In this document: piece after piece, positions 1 to 10,945 of the stretch
How positions within the stretch are numbered: the stretch's first letter is position 1
Layout of the letters: each line of letters opens with the position of its first letter
DNA from: Bryum argenteum
Taxonomy: Eukaryota; Streptophyta; Bryopsida; Bryales; Bryaceae
Assembly (NCBI GenBank): GCA_037043015.1
Contig: CM073321.1
Coordinates: forward strand, 36,730,420-36,794,419
DNA: 64,000 bases
Reading direction: 5' to 3'
Made by a program: the position numbers and the translations under genes
Notes under the pieces: generated by a model
Told to the model about the DNA's origin: nothing
Databases searched by the model: none
The model's input: only the letters and a program-made list of their open reading frames with translations

Positions 1-205
1 TATTTAAGCACAGTGTTTTTTAATACTAAGTACTACTAAAATAGATACGCAACAATGGAGTAATTTCCAAATGCACATCAAATAATATAGACCATAAAAT
101 GCAGAAAAGTTAAGGCCTAAATAGGAAGTTTAAATATTGACTAATACGGTAATACCAAAGTTATGAAAACTAAATGCTCACACATGCTCACCTACATTTG
201 ATATA
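1..205. repeat. Dispersed AT-rich repeat, copy 1
   Basis: This stretch matches 9030-9225 in the same orientation with scattered differences; both contain shared runs such as GGAGTAATTTCCAAAT and AAATGCTCACACATG. Copy 2 stops exactly where homology between the two hAT copies begins. I see no coding capacity and no terminal repeats. The rest up to 650 is AT-rich with nothing recognisable. Confidence 0.75.
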
Positions 206-975
206 AGCCATGTATTCATTATATTTGGAACATTTTTATCTCCGAAATTAAAACAAGACAACGGATGAAGCAAAAAGCAACATTTAGAGGGGTTTCACCG
301 TGACATATGTACTATGAATTTACTAATTTCCATTATCTTTGGAGATGATATGAGACCTCTTGAATCTTAGACAGTATGTTTATCTTAAACAAAGTTTCAA
401 CCATACACATATTTGATACACTAAATGTCAAGATTAACATACCAACAAAGGATAATTTTCTTTTAATTGATAATAATGATGGAGTCAACTTAAACAATCT
501 TCTTATACAAAATAAATATATTGAATATGGATAGTAAATCTTACAAAAATATAATACACTATATACTAAATATCAAAGTAATATATATGTCAATACCAAG
601 TTTAAGTACTCACACACCTACTTCCATAATAAATACTATATACTAGAAGACTACTTTTGAGAAGATGAAGCAAGCTCCCGCAAAGAAGCCTTGATGATTT
701 CGACCTGCTTCTTGGGTATTGTAATAATTGCGTCTATACCTTCACTGCTTTCCTCGTCAGAATTTGTAATTCTTGATTTCCAAGCAGTGAAAATAGCATC
801 TGTAGGTTGCGAACATACATCTACACCTTTCTCAACAGTCCATCGAAGCTTTCTATTTGTATTCCAATCTGTGTAATACTTCAGAATTTCTTTGGAGCGT
901 GACATTGGACGGAAGAACAGGATGTTGACCGTATTGGGTAGGTCTTGGTTTGAATTTGGATCAGACATTGCTCAC

Positions 976-1086
976 CCGAGCCAGAAAGGTCAGCCATCGG
1001 TGCCGCATGGACGTAGTGCAACAAAATAACCCTTTTAAAGGTCACGTCCAACTCGAAATGAAGGAGCAGGACGATCACGTCTCTGG
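976..1086 (-). repeat. 145-bp tandem duplication, unit 2 (left part)
   Basis: 976-1086 plus 15022-15055 together equal the intact unit 15056-15200, with the hAT sitting inside unit 2. The unit covers the gene block encoding the acidic E-E-Y-D-D-D stretch, the F-R-V-G-R-D motif and the R-P-F-W-L motif. The duplication must predate the hAT insertion, because the transposon splits one unit. Confidence 0.8.
1079..1086. repeat. hAT target-site duplication, left
   Basis: GTCTCTGG, identical to 15014-15021 on the other side of the element. Eight base pairs is the hallmark length of the hAT superfamily. Confidence 0.93.
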
Positions 1087-1097
1087 CAGGGATGTCA
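1087..1097 (+). repeat. hAT terminal inverted repeat, left
   Basis: CAGGGATGTCA; the exact reverse complement is at 15003-15013. Confidence 0.93.
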
Positions 1098-1199
1098 TAG
1101 CGTCCGGACGTCCGGCACGGGTCCGGGGACCGTCCCTGACTTAGAAAATCTCGTCGTTTTACTAAGGGTAAATGACCAACGGGGTGCGTTCATTGGTCG

Positions 1200-1565
1200 A
1201 ACCACCCCGTCGACCGGTCCCCGACCTCTCCGTCGGCCCGACCGAGCCGGTCCGGTGGGCGGGCGGCCGGCCGTCGGCCATGCGGGTGTGCCGGCCGTCG
1301 GCCGTGGGTGGCCGACCTTAGGTCCGGCCGTCGGCCAGACGCCGGCCGTCGGTCAGCCGTCGGCCCCGGCCGGCCGGCCGTCGATCCGGCCGTCGATCCC
1401 GGCGGCCGGCCGTCGGTCCGGCTTATCGGCCCGGCGGCGGCCGGCCGTCGGCCGGGCGTCCGGCCGTCGGTCGGCGGCGGCCGGCCGTCGGCGGCGGCGA
1501 CCGGCCGTCGGCGGCGACCGGCCGTCGGCCACTGCGACCGGCCCTCGCATCCGGCCACCGCCAAT
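1200..1565. promoter_or_regulatory. GC-rich CCGGCCGTCGG array upstream of the transposase promoter
   Basis: About a dozen degenerate copies of CCGGCCGTCGG lie in very GC-rich sequence inside an AT-rich neighbourhood. Long open frames on both strands here (up to 144 codons, rich in R, P, A and G) are a by-product of base composition and are not genes. Position just inside the hAT end and 80 bp before a TATA box suggests subterminal transposase-binding or promoter-proximal elements. Confidence 0.6.
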
Positions 1566-1647
1566 GGCCTGATGGCCCTTTTGAGCATCCAACGGTTTAG
1601 GAGCATTTCAACTTCAAATTGCAACGGTCATATTCGGAGTTGGATGG

Positions 1648-1655
1648 TATATAAG
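1648..1655 (+). promoter_or_regulatory. TATA box of the hAT transposase gene
   Basis: TATATAAG lies about 200 bp before the first recognisable transposase codons and just inside the left GC array. The same order (array, TATA, gene) is found at the right end on the opposite strand. Confidence 0.55.
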
Positions 1656-1844
1656 AGAAGAGACATTGAGTCTCATTTCACTTCCGAATTATGAATACTT
1701 TCCAAGAGCTTTGAGCCACATAATTCATTTTATGCTCCACATGAGCCTTGGTTTAGAGACATCGAGAAGGAAGACAAAGCGTCTGGGTCGTTCCTACAGT
1801 GCTCACTATCTCATGTAATTGTTTCGAAGAAGAAGAGTCGGAAT

Positions 1845-4619
1845 TTGAGTCATTATGGGTACGAGAAGATTCCTGGACATAGGGATTCGAGTTCTGCCCT
1901 TTGCCCAAAGCTGCCTAGGGAAATTAGGCAGTTATTTTTAAGATGTGGTGGGGAGTTCCCTCCATATAACGGAGAATTGGAACTATTTCTCGGTGAATGT
2001 TCTCTCACTACATCCACGGACGTTCCAGGTGCTTCAAAACATGACATTCCTGAAACCCCTAGGAGTGACTCTTGTGTAGGGTCCTCGCTAGGCACCCCCA
2101 TGAATTCAACAAATCTTTTGGTAGGGTCAACCTCTGATTCTTCCATGCTTCTGAGGGGAATAAGGGATACTCGCCCGATGTTTGGATCTATGAAGCAATC
2201 GAAGCAATCTTCAATTGAAGCTACTTTTGCAGAAGCGGATAGGCGGGAGTTGGATAAACTCTGGGCGAAATTTTTTTACGAAGCAAATATACCATTCTCA
2301 GTAGCCCGCAATGATGCGTTCAAAGCTGCCGTGATGAAGACTGCGGGATTTCGAAAATCCTATGCTCCACCATCCTACCATGACATTCGGACAAGGTTGT
2401 TAGGAGAAGTAAAGACGGAGTTACGAAAGAAACTAGATAGTAGAATCTCTGAGAGCCTTCGGAAGTTTGGAGGAACTTTGACTATGGATGGATGGTCTTC
2501 TGTGACTACTCGCATGCGATGCTCGTGACTCAAGCTGGAGAGCTTTTTCTTGGTGCTGTCGATACTACTGGCCAAGAAAAAACAGCGGTGTACATGTCAA
2601 CTCTCATGTTGAAGTACATAGAACAAGTTGGACCAGAGAACATTGTTCAAGTATGCATAGACAATGCTTCTGTAATGCTCAATGCCTCAAGAATAGTCCT
2701 TGAGAATTATCCGCACATTTTCATGCAAGGGTGTGCGACACATGCAATGGACTTGTTGTTGGAGGATTGGGGAAAGGCTGGATGGATGGCGAATACTTTG
2801 GTCATGGCGAAGAAAATGGTCAAGTTTATCAAGAGGCGACAAATGCCCCTAGCTGTGTTTCGTAAACACGAGGCAAAATTCAGCCTACTGATGCCTGGGA
2901 AAACAAGATTTGCTAGTCAATTCATAATGATAGATCGCTTGTTGGAGGTCAAGGAATCATTGGAGCAAGTTGTTGTCGACCCTATGTTCACAGCCTATGC
3001 CTCGAAGAAGATGGTATCAGCTAGAGATAAGCTTATATTCTCCCGTAAGATCAAAAAGGTGGTGTTGAGCGATGATTTTTAGGAGCAATGCAAAAGATTA
3101 TGAGATATGGTGGCCGCCGTAGTCTATGCTCCGAGAGAATTTGAAGGTAAGGCTCCTAGTACGGGCAAGGCTTAGCATATCATGCGTGAGATCTTGAGAT
3201 CCATGTCTATACTTTGCATGCACCGCCATTATCTTTGGAACCACTTGAGGTGGCCACTGCAAAGGATGAGTTTTACCATCGGAAACGGCTCATAACAATT
3301 GATTTACATGACGCGGCTGCACTTTTAAATCCTTATTTACTACATGACCAAGAGTTAGCTGACGATCCCGATCTTACAATAGCTTGCAAGCGTGTTTTAC
3401 AAAAACTATGTTCCGCGGAGGATTATGGAGACGTGGTGAGTAAATTTCTTTTGTTTCAAGTAAAAAGTCCACCATTCCATGACATGCTGGAGCCTGAGAC
3501 CCAAAAAGTAGCTCCACATGCATCGTGGGAATTTGACGGTGCTTGTGCTAAACTCCTCTCTCCAATTGCAAAGCAAATACTAGCACAGACTGTGTCCTCG
3601 TCGGCTTGCAAACGCAATTGGAGTAAGTACTCTTATGCTTACGACAAAAAACGAAATCGATTACTACCGGGGAGAGCTGATGACTTGGGCTACATATATT
3701 CCAACTCGAAATTGCTTGCAAATGATAAGTTGAGTGACGATGAGCGGTGGTATAGAGAGAACTTGGATATAGAGGAAGACCAGGTACATGAGAATGATGA
3801 GGAAGCTGTCGAGGACGAATCAGAGACTGATGACAATGATGTTTTTGAATTTGGGGATGAAGATGATGATATGACTTTCTTCCCCGCTTCAAATGATGAA
3901 GATGCTCCAAATGTTCATGATGCTAATGGTGATTTTATCGCTCATGGTCTTTCAGCGGATGATCTAAATGATGAGCAGCCGTTAGCCCGGTTAATGATAC
4001 AAGGCGGCATGGACAAATCAAATAACGTCCTACCTGTTATCGCTACTGGTTTACGGTTGGAAAAGGAGGCGATAGATGCGAAGACCACTGCGTGCAACAC
4101 AACTGCGGGCACTATGAGCTCTGATCCGGTCGCGGAAAATATCGCATCCGGTAGTAAGGATCAAGTATCTGATCAATGTGCTACTCCCCGCGCTTTATTT
4201 CAACCCTCTTCCTCAAGATTTCGACAACCTTGGAGAATTCCTCTAAGGGTTTAGTATCCCTTTCAAGAGCCAAATATGGGAGCATCTCTAGTGACTGTGA
4301 TGTACCGTTGGGCAGGTATTTAAAGAATGCCAATGTTCTGCGTACTGCCACGGTGTTACAGCACATGCTTGGCACTTCCAAGTCGCATAAACGGAAATCT
4401 GCAACGGTTCCAATTGTTCCACCTAAAAAACCGAAGATCCCTGTTAATCTCCCCGAATTTGATACTTGGCATAAGTATGGGAATATACAATGTCCAGAGA
4501 ATAAATCCAAGATCAAAGAGGAGGTTCCAAGCGATTATGAATATGATCCTACGGGATCTAGTGGAGCTGAAGTGAAGGGAGATAGCGATTATGAGCAATC
4601 CTCTGGTCCTGATGAGTAG
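1845..4619 (+). pseudogene. hAT transposase, decayed
   Basis: Three blocks. 1845-2528 holds a DUF659-type region (P-F-S-V-A-R-N-D-A-F near residue 150, ending G-G-T-L-T-M-D-G-W-S-S, whose Asp is the expected first catalytic residue). 2492-3082 continues in another frame with V-C-I-D-N-A-S (second Asp region) and the G-C-A-T-H-A-M-D motif. 3214-4254 contains the C-terminal hAT dimerisation motif (S-S-A-C-K-R-N-W-S-x-Y-S then K-K-R-N-R-L) near 3600-3720 and an acidic tail; 4176-4619 continues the tail with a Lys-rich and Asp/Glu-rich end. No convincing N-terminal BED zinc finger is visible. Frameshifts near 2510 and 3180, plus stops between 3080 and 3180, make it non-autonomous now. It would have mobilised its own element and related ones from the nucleus. 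Confidence 0.88.
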
Positions 4620-4944
4620 TTGAATTTGGCATCTTTATGTAGTATAGGTTCATAGAACTTATACTTATTATAGAAATTGTAGCTATAGTTTATTGTAGTA
4701 CTTTATTGTTATACTCCATATGCATTTGGAGATTCTATTGTCTACATGACTACATTTAATGTTTTGAAAAATATTACATATATTTTTACATACTTGTCGT
4801 ACGATAGTCTTCACTCTCAAGCATACAAAAGAAATGCACATTAAATCAAAAAGATTGTAACCCTTTACTTCAAAAATAAGGCCCCTTGGATCAATGGTGG
4901 CATTTTCATCATTTTTAAAACAACAACCACACAATCTAAAAGAA

Positions 4945-4983
<39 letters not shown>

Positions 4984-5020
4984 TATATGTGGAAGTTAAG
5001 GTCCAACATCCGTTCTAACT
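4620..5020. other. Spacer with (AT)n microsatellite
   Basis: AT-rich intergenic DNA between the transposase and the convergent RING gene. A perfect (AT)n run occupies 4947-4979. No gene seen. Confidence 0.7.
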
Positions 5021-6747
5021 TCAAACTGAAGATCCATCCGATTGGCCAATCTGAGCTACACTGCGAGTACGCGGTCTTTGACTTGGATGGGCAATTCGAC
5101 CGCCCTCTTCATACTCTCGATCCACCGCTGCGATTTCGCCTCTCATCTCCGCCTGCCAACTATCCTCCCCATCGTCGCCCGATTGCCTCTTCCGCTTTTT
5201 GCTAGGATCCACTTGTTTGTTCCGTAAGATTTCCATGGCCTTCTTGATCTTTGCAACGACATCCTATACAACACCTCCAAACTCATCCAATAATAGAAGT
5301 TGTGTGTCTTTTGGGTTTAAAAGACATTCTCTCCAAAATGTAATGGCGTCATCAAAACGCATATCAAACTTCTTTACCGCATCCCAATAAGAGACCTCCA
5401 CATCTTCAAAAGAATTTTCCGGTATCGAAGTCCGGTATATTGCGGCCTCCTCCAATTTCGCAAGTACCACAGCTCTTCCAATTGGAGTATGATTGTACTT
5501 CTTGTACTCCTCACCAGAGCTGGTTGAATCGGTTATTTCGTGCCACGAACCATCTTCTCCCTTTTCCACTTTCTTTGGAGGAAATCGAAAGAAACGGTTG
5601 TGTTCGACGCTCCAAGGCCCTCCAAAATTACGACAAAACAACTCTCGTTGCTCATCACCTTCAATATTCCTCGCCCTGATCTCTATTTCGTAATCTCGTG
5701 TCATCCAAAATAACTGATCATGATCCCACCAAATTGAATGGCTAGTTGGTGTTTTGATTCGGATGTACTCCAGTTAAGAGCATTTCCCCAATCAGAGTAG
5801 ATTAGAAATTTCTTTGGGTATTGATCCAATGGAAGATTCCATCGGTTGAACTCGTGCCCTGGTGGCATAAGATCTCGTATGCCCATCATCTCGTAGAATC
5901 TCGTGCTAAATGGGGAGCGACATACTGGACATACCGATTTAGTCATCGCATATCGGCATATGCAAGTAACATGAAAGTTATGGCCACATTGGCCTAACGT
6001 GTATGCGCCCTCCGGACCAAAATTATGTAGGCACACCGCACATTTGTCTTTAAGTATTGCGGGAGGAGGGTCGCATGTGTTGATTACAATGCGAGCTGAC
6101 TCTTGTAGGTGCGATGAGAATCTACTATACGGCGCCCATCCTTCCTCTATCTCCATAGTCCAATCAACATCATTGTTTCGTCCCATCTTAGAGTAGTTTG
6201 TACGCTCCATCATCTCTTCAATATCCCCCCAAAAAGTGACCTCTATGGGGTCATATCGTTTTTTCGATCTGTTCGTACAGAACTTCTCCAATGAAGCATC
6301 TACAACTTCACGTAATTCCTTTGATGTAGATGCAATCGATTTGAGATCTTCTTTTGCGCTCGAAACCAAGCTCCTCCTATCTTGAAGTCGATGAACCCAT
6401 CCCAACCATGGTAGTATGCGTAGGTGAAGGTGGATTGTTGCCTCTGTAGAATCTACCATTTTGAAGGTTTTCTGTAATGCCTCCAATTCAGCGACTGCCT
6501 CATCTCTCTCTTTACTTGTAGCCTCCAACTTCATTGAGCATGCTTTTGCTTCCTCCTCCAATTTCGCAACCGTAACATCTCTCTCCTTCTTCACTGCCGC
6601 AAACTCCATCGCCCATGCTCGTTGTCGCTCAATCTGTGCATCATCTATCTCTTTTTGTGATATTAACTTCAATTCCCCCGGAATTTCATCATCGTCATCA
6701 TCGTCTATTTCGATAATGGTTTTTCCCTTATCTTCTTTACCATCCAA
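5021..6747 (-). pseudogene. RING-H2 finger protein carried by the hAT, mildly broken
   Basis: The start at 6747 gives an acidic N-terminus (run of Asp near residues 15-20), then a charged helical, probably coiled-coil segment (about 35-95), and a RING near residues 235-280: C-A-V-C, then C-G-H-N-F-H-V-T-C, then C-P-V-C, the C3H2C3 order of RING-H2 E3 ubiquitin ligases. The frame stops at 5701; sense-like sequence continues one frame over at 5264-5704 and, past one TAG, to 5021 with a basic K-K-R-K-R motif that may be a nuclear signal. So one frameshift and one stop separate it from a protein of about 575 residues. It is absent from the second hAT copy. Predicted role is ubiquitin transfer; whether it is a captured host gene or an element gene is not decided by the sequence. 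Confidence 0.72.
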
Positions 6748-7174
6748 TCAATCGAAGGAAGAGTTAATTCGGATATTACTAGAAATTGTGAAGATTAATT
6801 TTGTAATCTCTCAAGGCTACCCTTGTGAAATTGACAAACATTTTGACTTGGGTCACTTTGGAACTGAAGTAGTAAATTGTTCATGAACATATTTCCAAAA
6901 AAGAATTTCAAACAAAGACTAAATTTAACTGCCCTTAATGGACTTCAGACCTAAATAGTCTAGATGTAGGTTGGAAATTTGGAATTTGGATATGCAAATT
7001 TTACCACATGCACTTTGCGGTGTAAGGAGCACCTAGAAAAAATTTAATAAAAAATTATTACTTTTGACCTCTTCATATAAGCTGCCCAAAATAGGAAACC
7101 TCCACTTTGGTGTCCATGGATCTTTAGGGGTTAAGAAGGAATATTTTAACAGTAATAAATTAAGGTGTATAATC
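6748..7174. other. Non-coding stretch upstream of the RING gene
   Basis: Mixed-composition sequence upstream of the RING start at 6747 on the minus strand. Open frames here are short and none resembles a known family. Confidence 0.5.
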
Positions 7175-7770
7175 AAAAGCATGGTCTCTAACTTATAATA
7201 AGAATTGGCCCCATTGCCTTTGCTTCCCTTATAAACAAGGGCATGAACTCCCAATGCCTTCACAAATGAGAAAATTGACCACACTATATTGATTATTAAA
7301 TGTTTACTTCGATTCAAGCCAATTGGGCACAACAACTCAAAAAGTGAGTGTATTGGCGTGGAGATTTGCTCGCCTTAACTCCCCTTGAAGAGAGTCCCTT
7401 ACTATGAATATATTTAAAGCCATGAGTATCTTCATCATAAAACATTCTCGCGTGGGACAAAGAGATATTCCCGACATTCTCTTGTCAGAAAATTCCCTGT
7501 CCATATTTAGACGCCACGTGGATCATACATGCTAAATATAGTACTTTTGAAAATGCAGGTATGCAAGGCGAGGAAGTGATCGAAGTTGTGCAAACGGGGA
7601 GTTTGGGGAGAGGCAAGAGGAGGAGGGGGAAGGGGGGACGCGGAAGGAGCGACCGACCGGTCGCCCGGGGGACGTGGTCGGTCCCCAGACGGTCGCCGGA
7701 CGCCGGGCCGGTCGCCTGACGCCGGGCCGGTCGCACGCCCGCTCGATGGCGGCCAACCAATATGGGCGGC
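7175..7770 (+). repeat. Truncated promoter cassette (copy 2 of 3)
   Basis: Homologous to 10020-10520 and 35830-36240: shared landmarks are AAGAATTGGCCCCAT, GACGCCACGTGGA, AAATGCAGGTATGCAAG and the start of the GGTCGCCGG-type GC array (7640-7745). Here the sequence breaks off inside the GC array with no TATA box or gene behind it, so it is a dead partial copy of the promoter that drives the Tyr/Gly-rich gene. Confidence 0.8.
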
Positions 7771-9029
7771 CGCAGTACAATTTTATTTATTTATTATTTA
7801 TTTTTATTTTTTTAAAATTTTTTTCCTTAAATATATAACTAAAGTAAGATAAAATTGCATAGGATCCTTTTTTTATTTCTCAAAGATTTCTGTTACTCGA
7901 TTTTCAGTAATTACATTACAATGAAAAAGGAATCCTATGTTGATTTCTGAAATGCTAAGTATTCTTTTTTCACAGATACATTTGAACTTTAAATTTTAAG
8001 TTCATAACCATTTCGAGTGGACTCCATAAAACTATAGATCTTCACGAATTCAAAGATTTTTCATACAAACACTACTTCAGTACTCATACGTTATGATCTA
8101 TGAGGCTCTATGAATTAAACTCTGAGCCACATGACCTACAATAGTAACTCTATTCCAATATTGGTTTAAAATAGGCTATGAGATTGAAGACTCTGGAATC
8201 ATAATTCGTATGTTGAGGTTGAATATTGTACCTATGTATTCTTTGCAATAAATGTGTGATTTATTCCATGTCAATAACATCTTCAATCAAAAATGATAAA
8301 TACAAAATAGATTATTTTGCACACATTAACTATGCGATGTAGAGAAGTGCAACTTGTATCCATGTAAAATATAATTGAGAACTACATCAGACATACATTA
8401 ATCCATTATTTTACATCCACACACAATTGTGTTTGCAAAGCTTTGCAATACAAAAACTAGGATTAAAATGAAATCCACCCCAAATCCTCTAGCCCATAAA
8501 CCCTAAACCCTAAACCCTATACCCTAAACCCTATACCCTAGAGGCCTACATAGTAATTCATACATCTTTAACCAAGAACTTAAAGTTTATCCACAAGAGA
8601 TTGTATCCATTACATACTGTAAATGAAGAAGTGATGGCTCTTGAAAATATTCTATTCCCAAATCAATCAATCATAGTATACAAATAATCAATTTGATATA
8701 ACATCTAATCGTAGTACTAATGTACTATACTTGTATCAAATATGCTTAAAAATTTAGAAGTTGATGCCATTATTGCCATATGTTAAACACTTATAGGGTG
8801 GGATATTTTTTAAAATTTATTTGTCTCCCTATTTATTTCTCTTATTTTATGATTGCGAAAATAGTAACAATAAAAACTTATTTCAATTACCTTTGTAAGA
8901 GGGAAATAAGTAACTATTCAAATCCATACAATAAGAATAATGCTACAATTAATCATATGTACTAGATTATATATATTCTCCTAGGTTAGTTGAAGGTTGT
9001 CAAACAAAAAATAGCGAATAATAGAATTA
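7771..9029. other. AT-rich stretch without genes
   Basis: AT-rich DNA inside the hAT, with only short open frames. The one recognisable element is the telomere-like run at 8494-8542. Confidence 0.7.
8494..8542. repeat. Interstitial telomere-like repeat, CCCTAAA type
   Basis: Several CCCTAAA heptamers, some degenerate (CCCTATA), in a row. This is the plant telomere unit. It could mark an old break-repair event or simply be a low-complexity seed. Confidence 0.85.
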
Positions 9030-9225
9030 ATTGTTTATGCACCATATTTTTTATAATAAGTACTACTAATTAGAATACACAACGATGGAGTAATTTCCAA
9101 ATACCCATCAATTAATACAATGTGGAAATGTTAAGGCCCAAATAGAAAGTCTAAATATTGACAAACTCAGTAAGACCAAAGTTATAAAAAGTAAATGCTC
9201 ACACATGATCACCTACATTTCATAT
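9030..9225. repeat. Dispersed AT-rich repeat, copy 2
   Basis: Direct-orientation match to 1-205. It ends where the block shared with the second hAT copy begins (ATATATACTTGGATCTCTCC here, ATATATACTTAGATCTCTCC at 35539), so the boundary is sharp. Confidence 0.75.
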
Positions 9226-10019
9226 ATACTTGGATCTCTCCAATGTGAGACATCAATATACTCTCCCCAAGGACTAGGTAAAATTTATGGAATGTAATCA
9301 GAGGGGATTTAGGGCCACCTCAGGGTACACAATATGGGGCAAGTCATGAATGGGGGCCAAAACATGGCAAAATCTCCTTGTGAGAATGGATAACTTTTGA
9401 CAAAAGTTGGGAGATAGAAGAAATGAATGTGAATCCATGGGAGCTTGCAATACTAGCACTCACCACTTTGAACTATAATGAAACCACCTAAATGCGGGAG
9501 GCAAAGATTCTTGCCTTTATAAAGATCTCACCTCCCTTGCATTTACAATATGTGTACATATTTAGGGTGCCCGCCTTTAGGCTTCTCCTTCTAAAATTTG
9601 TATTTCTTTATGTGTGGGCTTTAAAAAAGCACATAAATAGGGTTAGCTTGTCTTTTTCTATTTCCTATCCGTGAAAAATAGTAACCCACTCCTTTCTCAC
9701 ACCAAGTATATAGATTCCCTCAATTTTCCTTAAGTGTACGAGAATAGGTGGTTTCACTACAAAGGGGCTATGTCCAATATTTTTGGATATAGTTTATAAT
9801 TTCAACCATAGGATCTTGAGTAAACTACCATATGTAGTAGTGTGAAATCTTCAACCGTTGGATCATCACTAGATGCGAGATCATAACATTTGAAATTGAA
9901 TATGAAACATTTTTTGGCCGTGACGATAAAAGACGAAATGGTGGCCATGGTTGTTAAGGTGTTAGGGAAGAATAATTCCAAAAAATAAAAAATAAATAAT
10001 AAATGTGTACAAAAAAAAA

Positions 10020-10806
10020 ACATGGACTCTAGTTAATAATAAGAATTGGCCCCATGGCCTTGGCTCTCCTTCTAGACATGGGCTTCAACTCCAAAGGACT
10101 TCACGACTCGGAAAATTGGCCCCACTAAATTGGTTGTTGAATGTATTGTTCAATTAAAGCTAATTCGGCAACATAACTCAAAAAATGCGTGAATTGGCTT
10201 GGAGATTTGTTGGCCTTCCCTCCTCTTGCAAAGAGTCCCTTATTATAGATTTATTTAAAGCCGATAGTATCTTTGTCATAAAACATTCCCGTTTATGACG
10301 AAAAGACATTCCCGACATTCCCTTGTTAGAACATTCCCTGTCCTTATTAAGACGCCACGTGGACCAAACAGGCTAAATATAGAACTTTTGAAAATGCAGG
10401 TATGCAAGGGGAGGAAGTGATCGAAGTTGTGCAAATGGGGAGTTTTGGGTGAGGCAAGAGGAGGAGGGGGAAGGGGGGACGCGGAAGGAGCGACTGACCG
10501 GTCGCCCGGGGGACGTGGTCGGTCGCCGGTCTCCGGCCCGGTCGCCGGTCTCCGGCCCGGTCGCCGGCCAGGTCGGATGGCCGGATGCCGGTCGCCAGAC
10601 CGGTTGCCGGTCGCCAGGCCGGTCGCTAGTCGGCCGGATCGGTCGGCCGGGATCGGCGGCCCCGATCGACCGATCGGACGTGCGACCCCGATTGGTCATA
10701 CTCGCCAGTCGCCGGCCGCCGGATCGCCGATTTGACGGCTGCCGGCCGGGATCGGACGGCCAGTGCCAGCTGGCCAATGGCGTCGAATCCCGGTCGGCAT
10801 AAATAG
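10020..10806 (+). promoter_or_regulatory. Promoter cassette of the Tyr/Gly-rich gene (full copy)
   Basis: About 470 bp of leader sequence shared with 7175-7640 and 35830-36215, then a GC-rich array of GGTCGCCGG/ATCGG motifs (10490-10795), then a TATA-like ATAAATA at 10799-10805 and a conserved GGCTCATT..CCCTCACTCTGGTG block (10815-10840) that could hold the transcription start. The same order is kept in the second hAT copy (ATAAATA at 36461-36467). Confidence 0.6.
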
Positions 10807-10945
10807 GAGGGGAGGGGCTCATTGTCCCTCACTCTGGTGAACGAGCTCTACGTTGCGGCTTTTTTTAAAGTTGCATCGACTGCGTTACTCAGAGTCCGCG
10901 TGGGTCACCCACGCCCACACTGTGCATACTTGTCGCTGCTGGGAA

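Larger units (their letters stand above)
651..1086 (-). pseudogene. C-terminal part of the DUF7869-like gene (copy X1), cut off by hAT insertion
   Basis: Minus-strand reading continues the protein encoded at 15014-17612. The block W-N-x2-R/K-K-L/F-x-W, then T-A-W-K-S, then K-K-Q-V-E-I-I-K matches the end of the second copy at 46270-46485 (S-W-N-M-Q-K-N-F-K-W, S-T-S-W-K-S, E-Q-Q-V-T-I-I-K). An open stretch covers 651-968; upstream of it to 1086 the homology holds but two in-frame stops are present. The last 8 bases (1079-1086) are the target duplication of the hAT. Read alone this would look like an orphan 105-residue protein; it is the tail of an interrupted gene. Confidence 0.8.

Noticed and set aside
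1190-1694. Overlapping Arg/Pro/Ala-rich ORFs on both strands
   Set aside because: They follow from the CCGGCCGTCGG array; the lack of AT-rich stop codons leaves all frames open.
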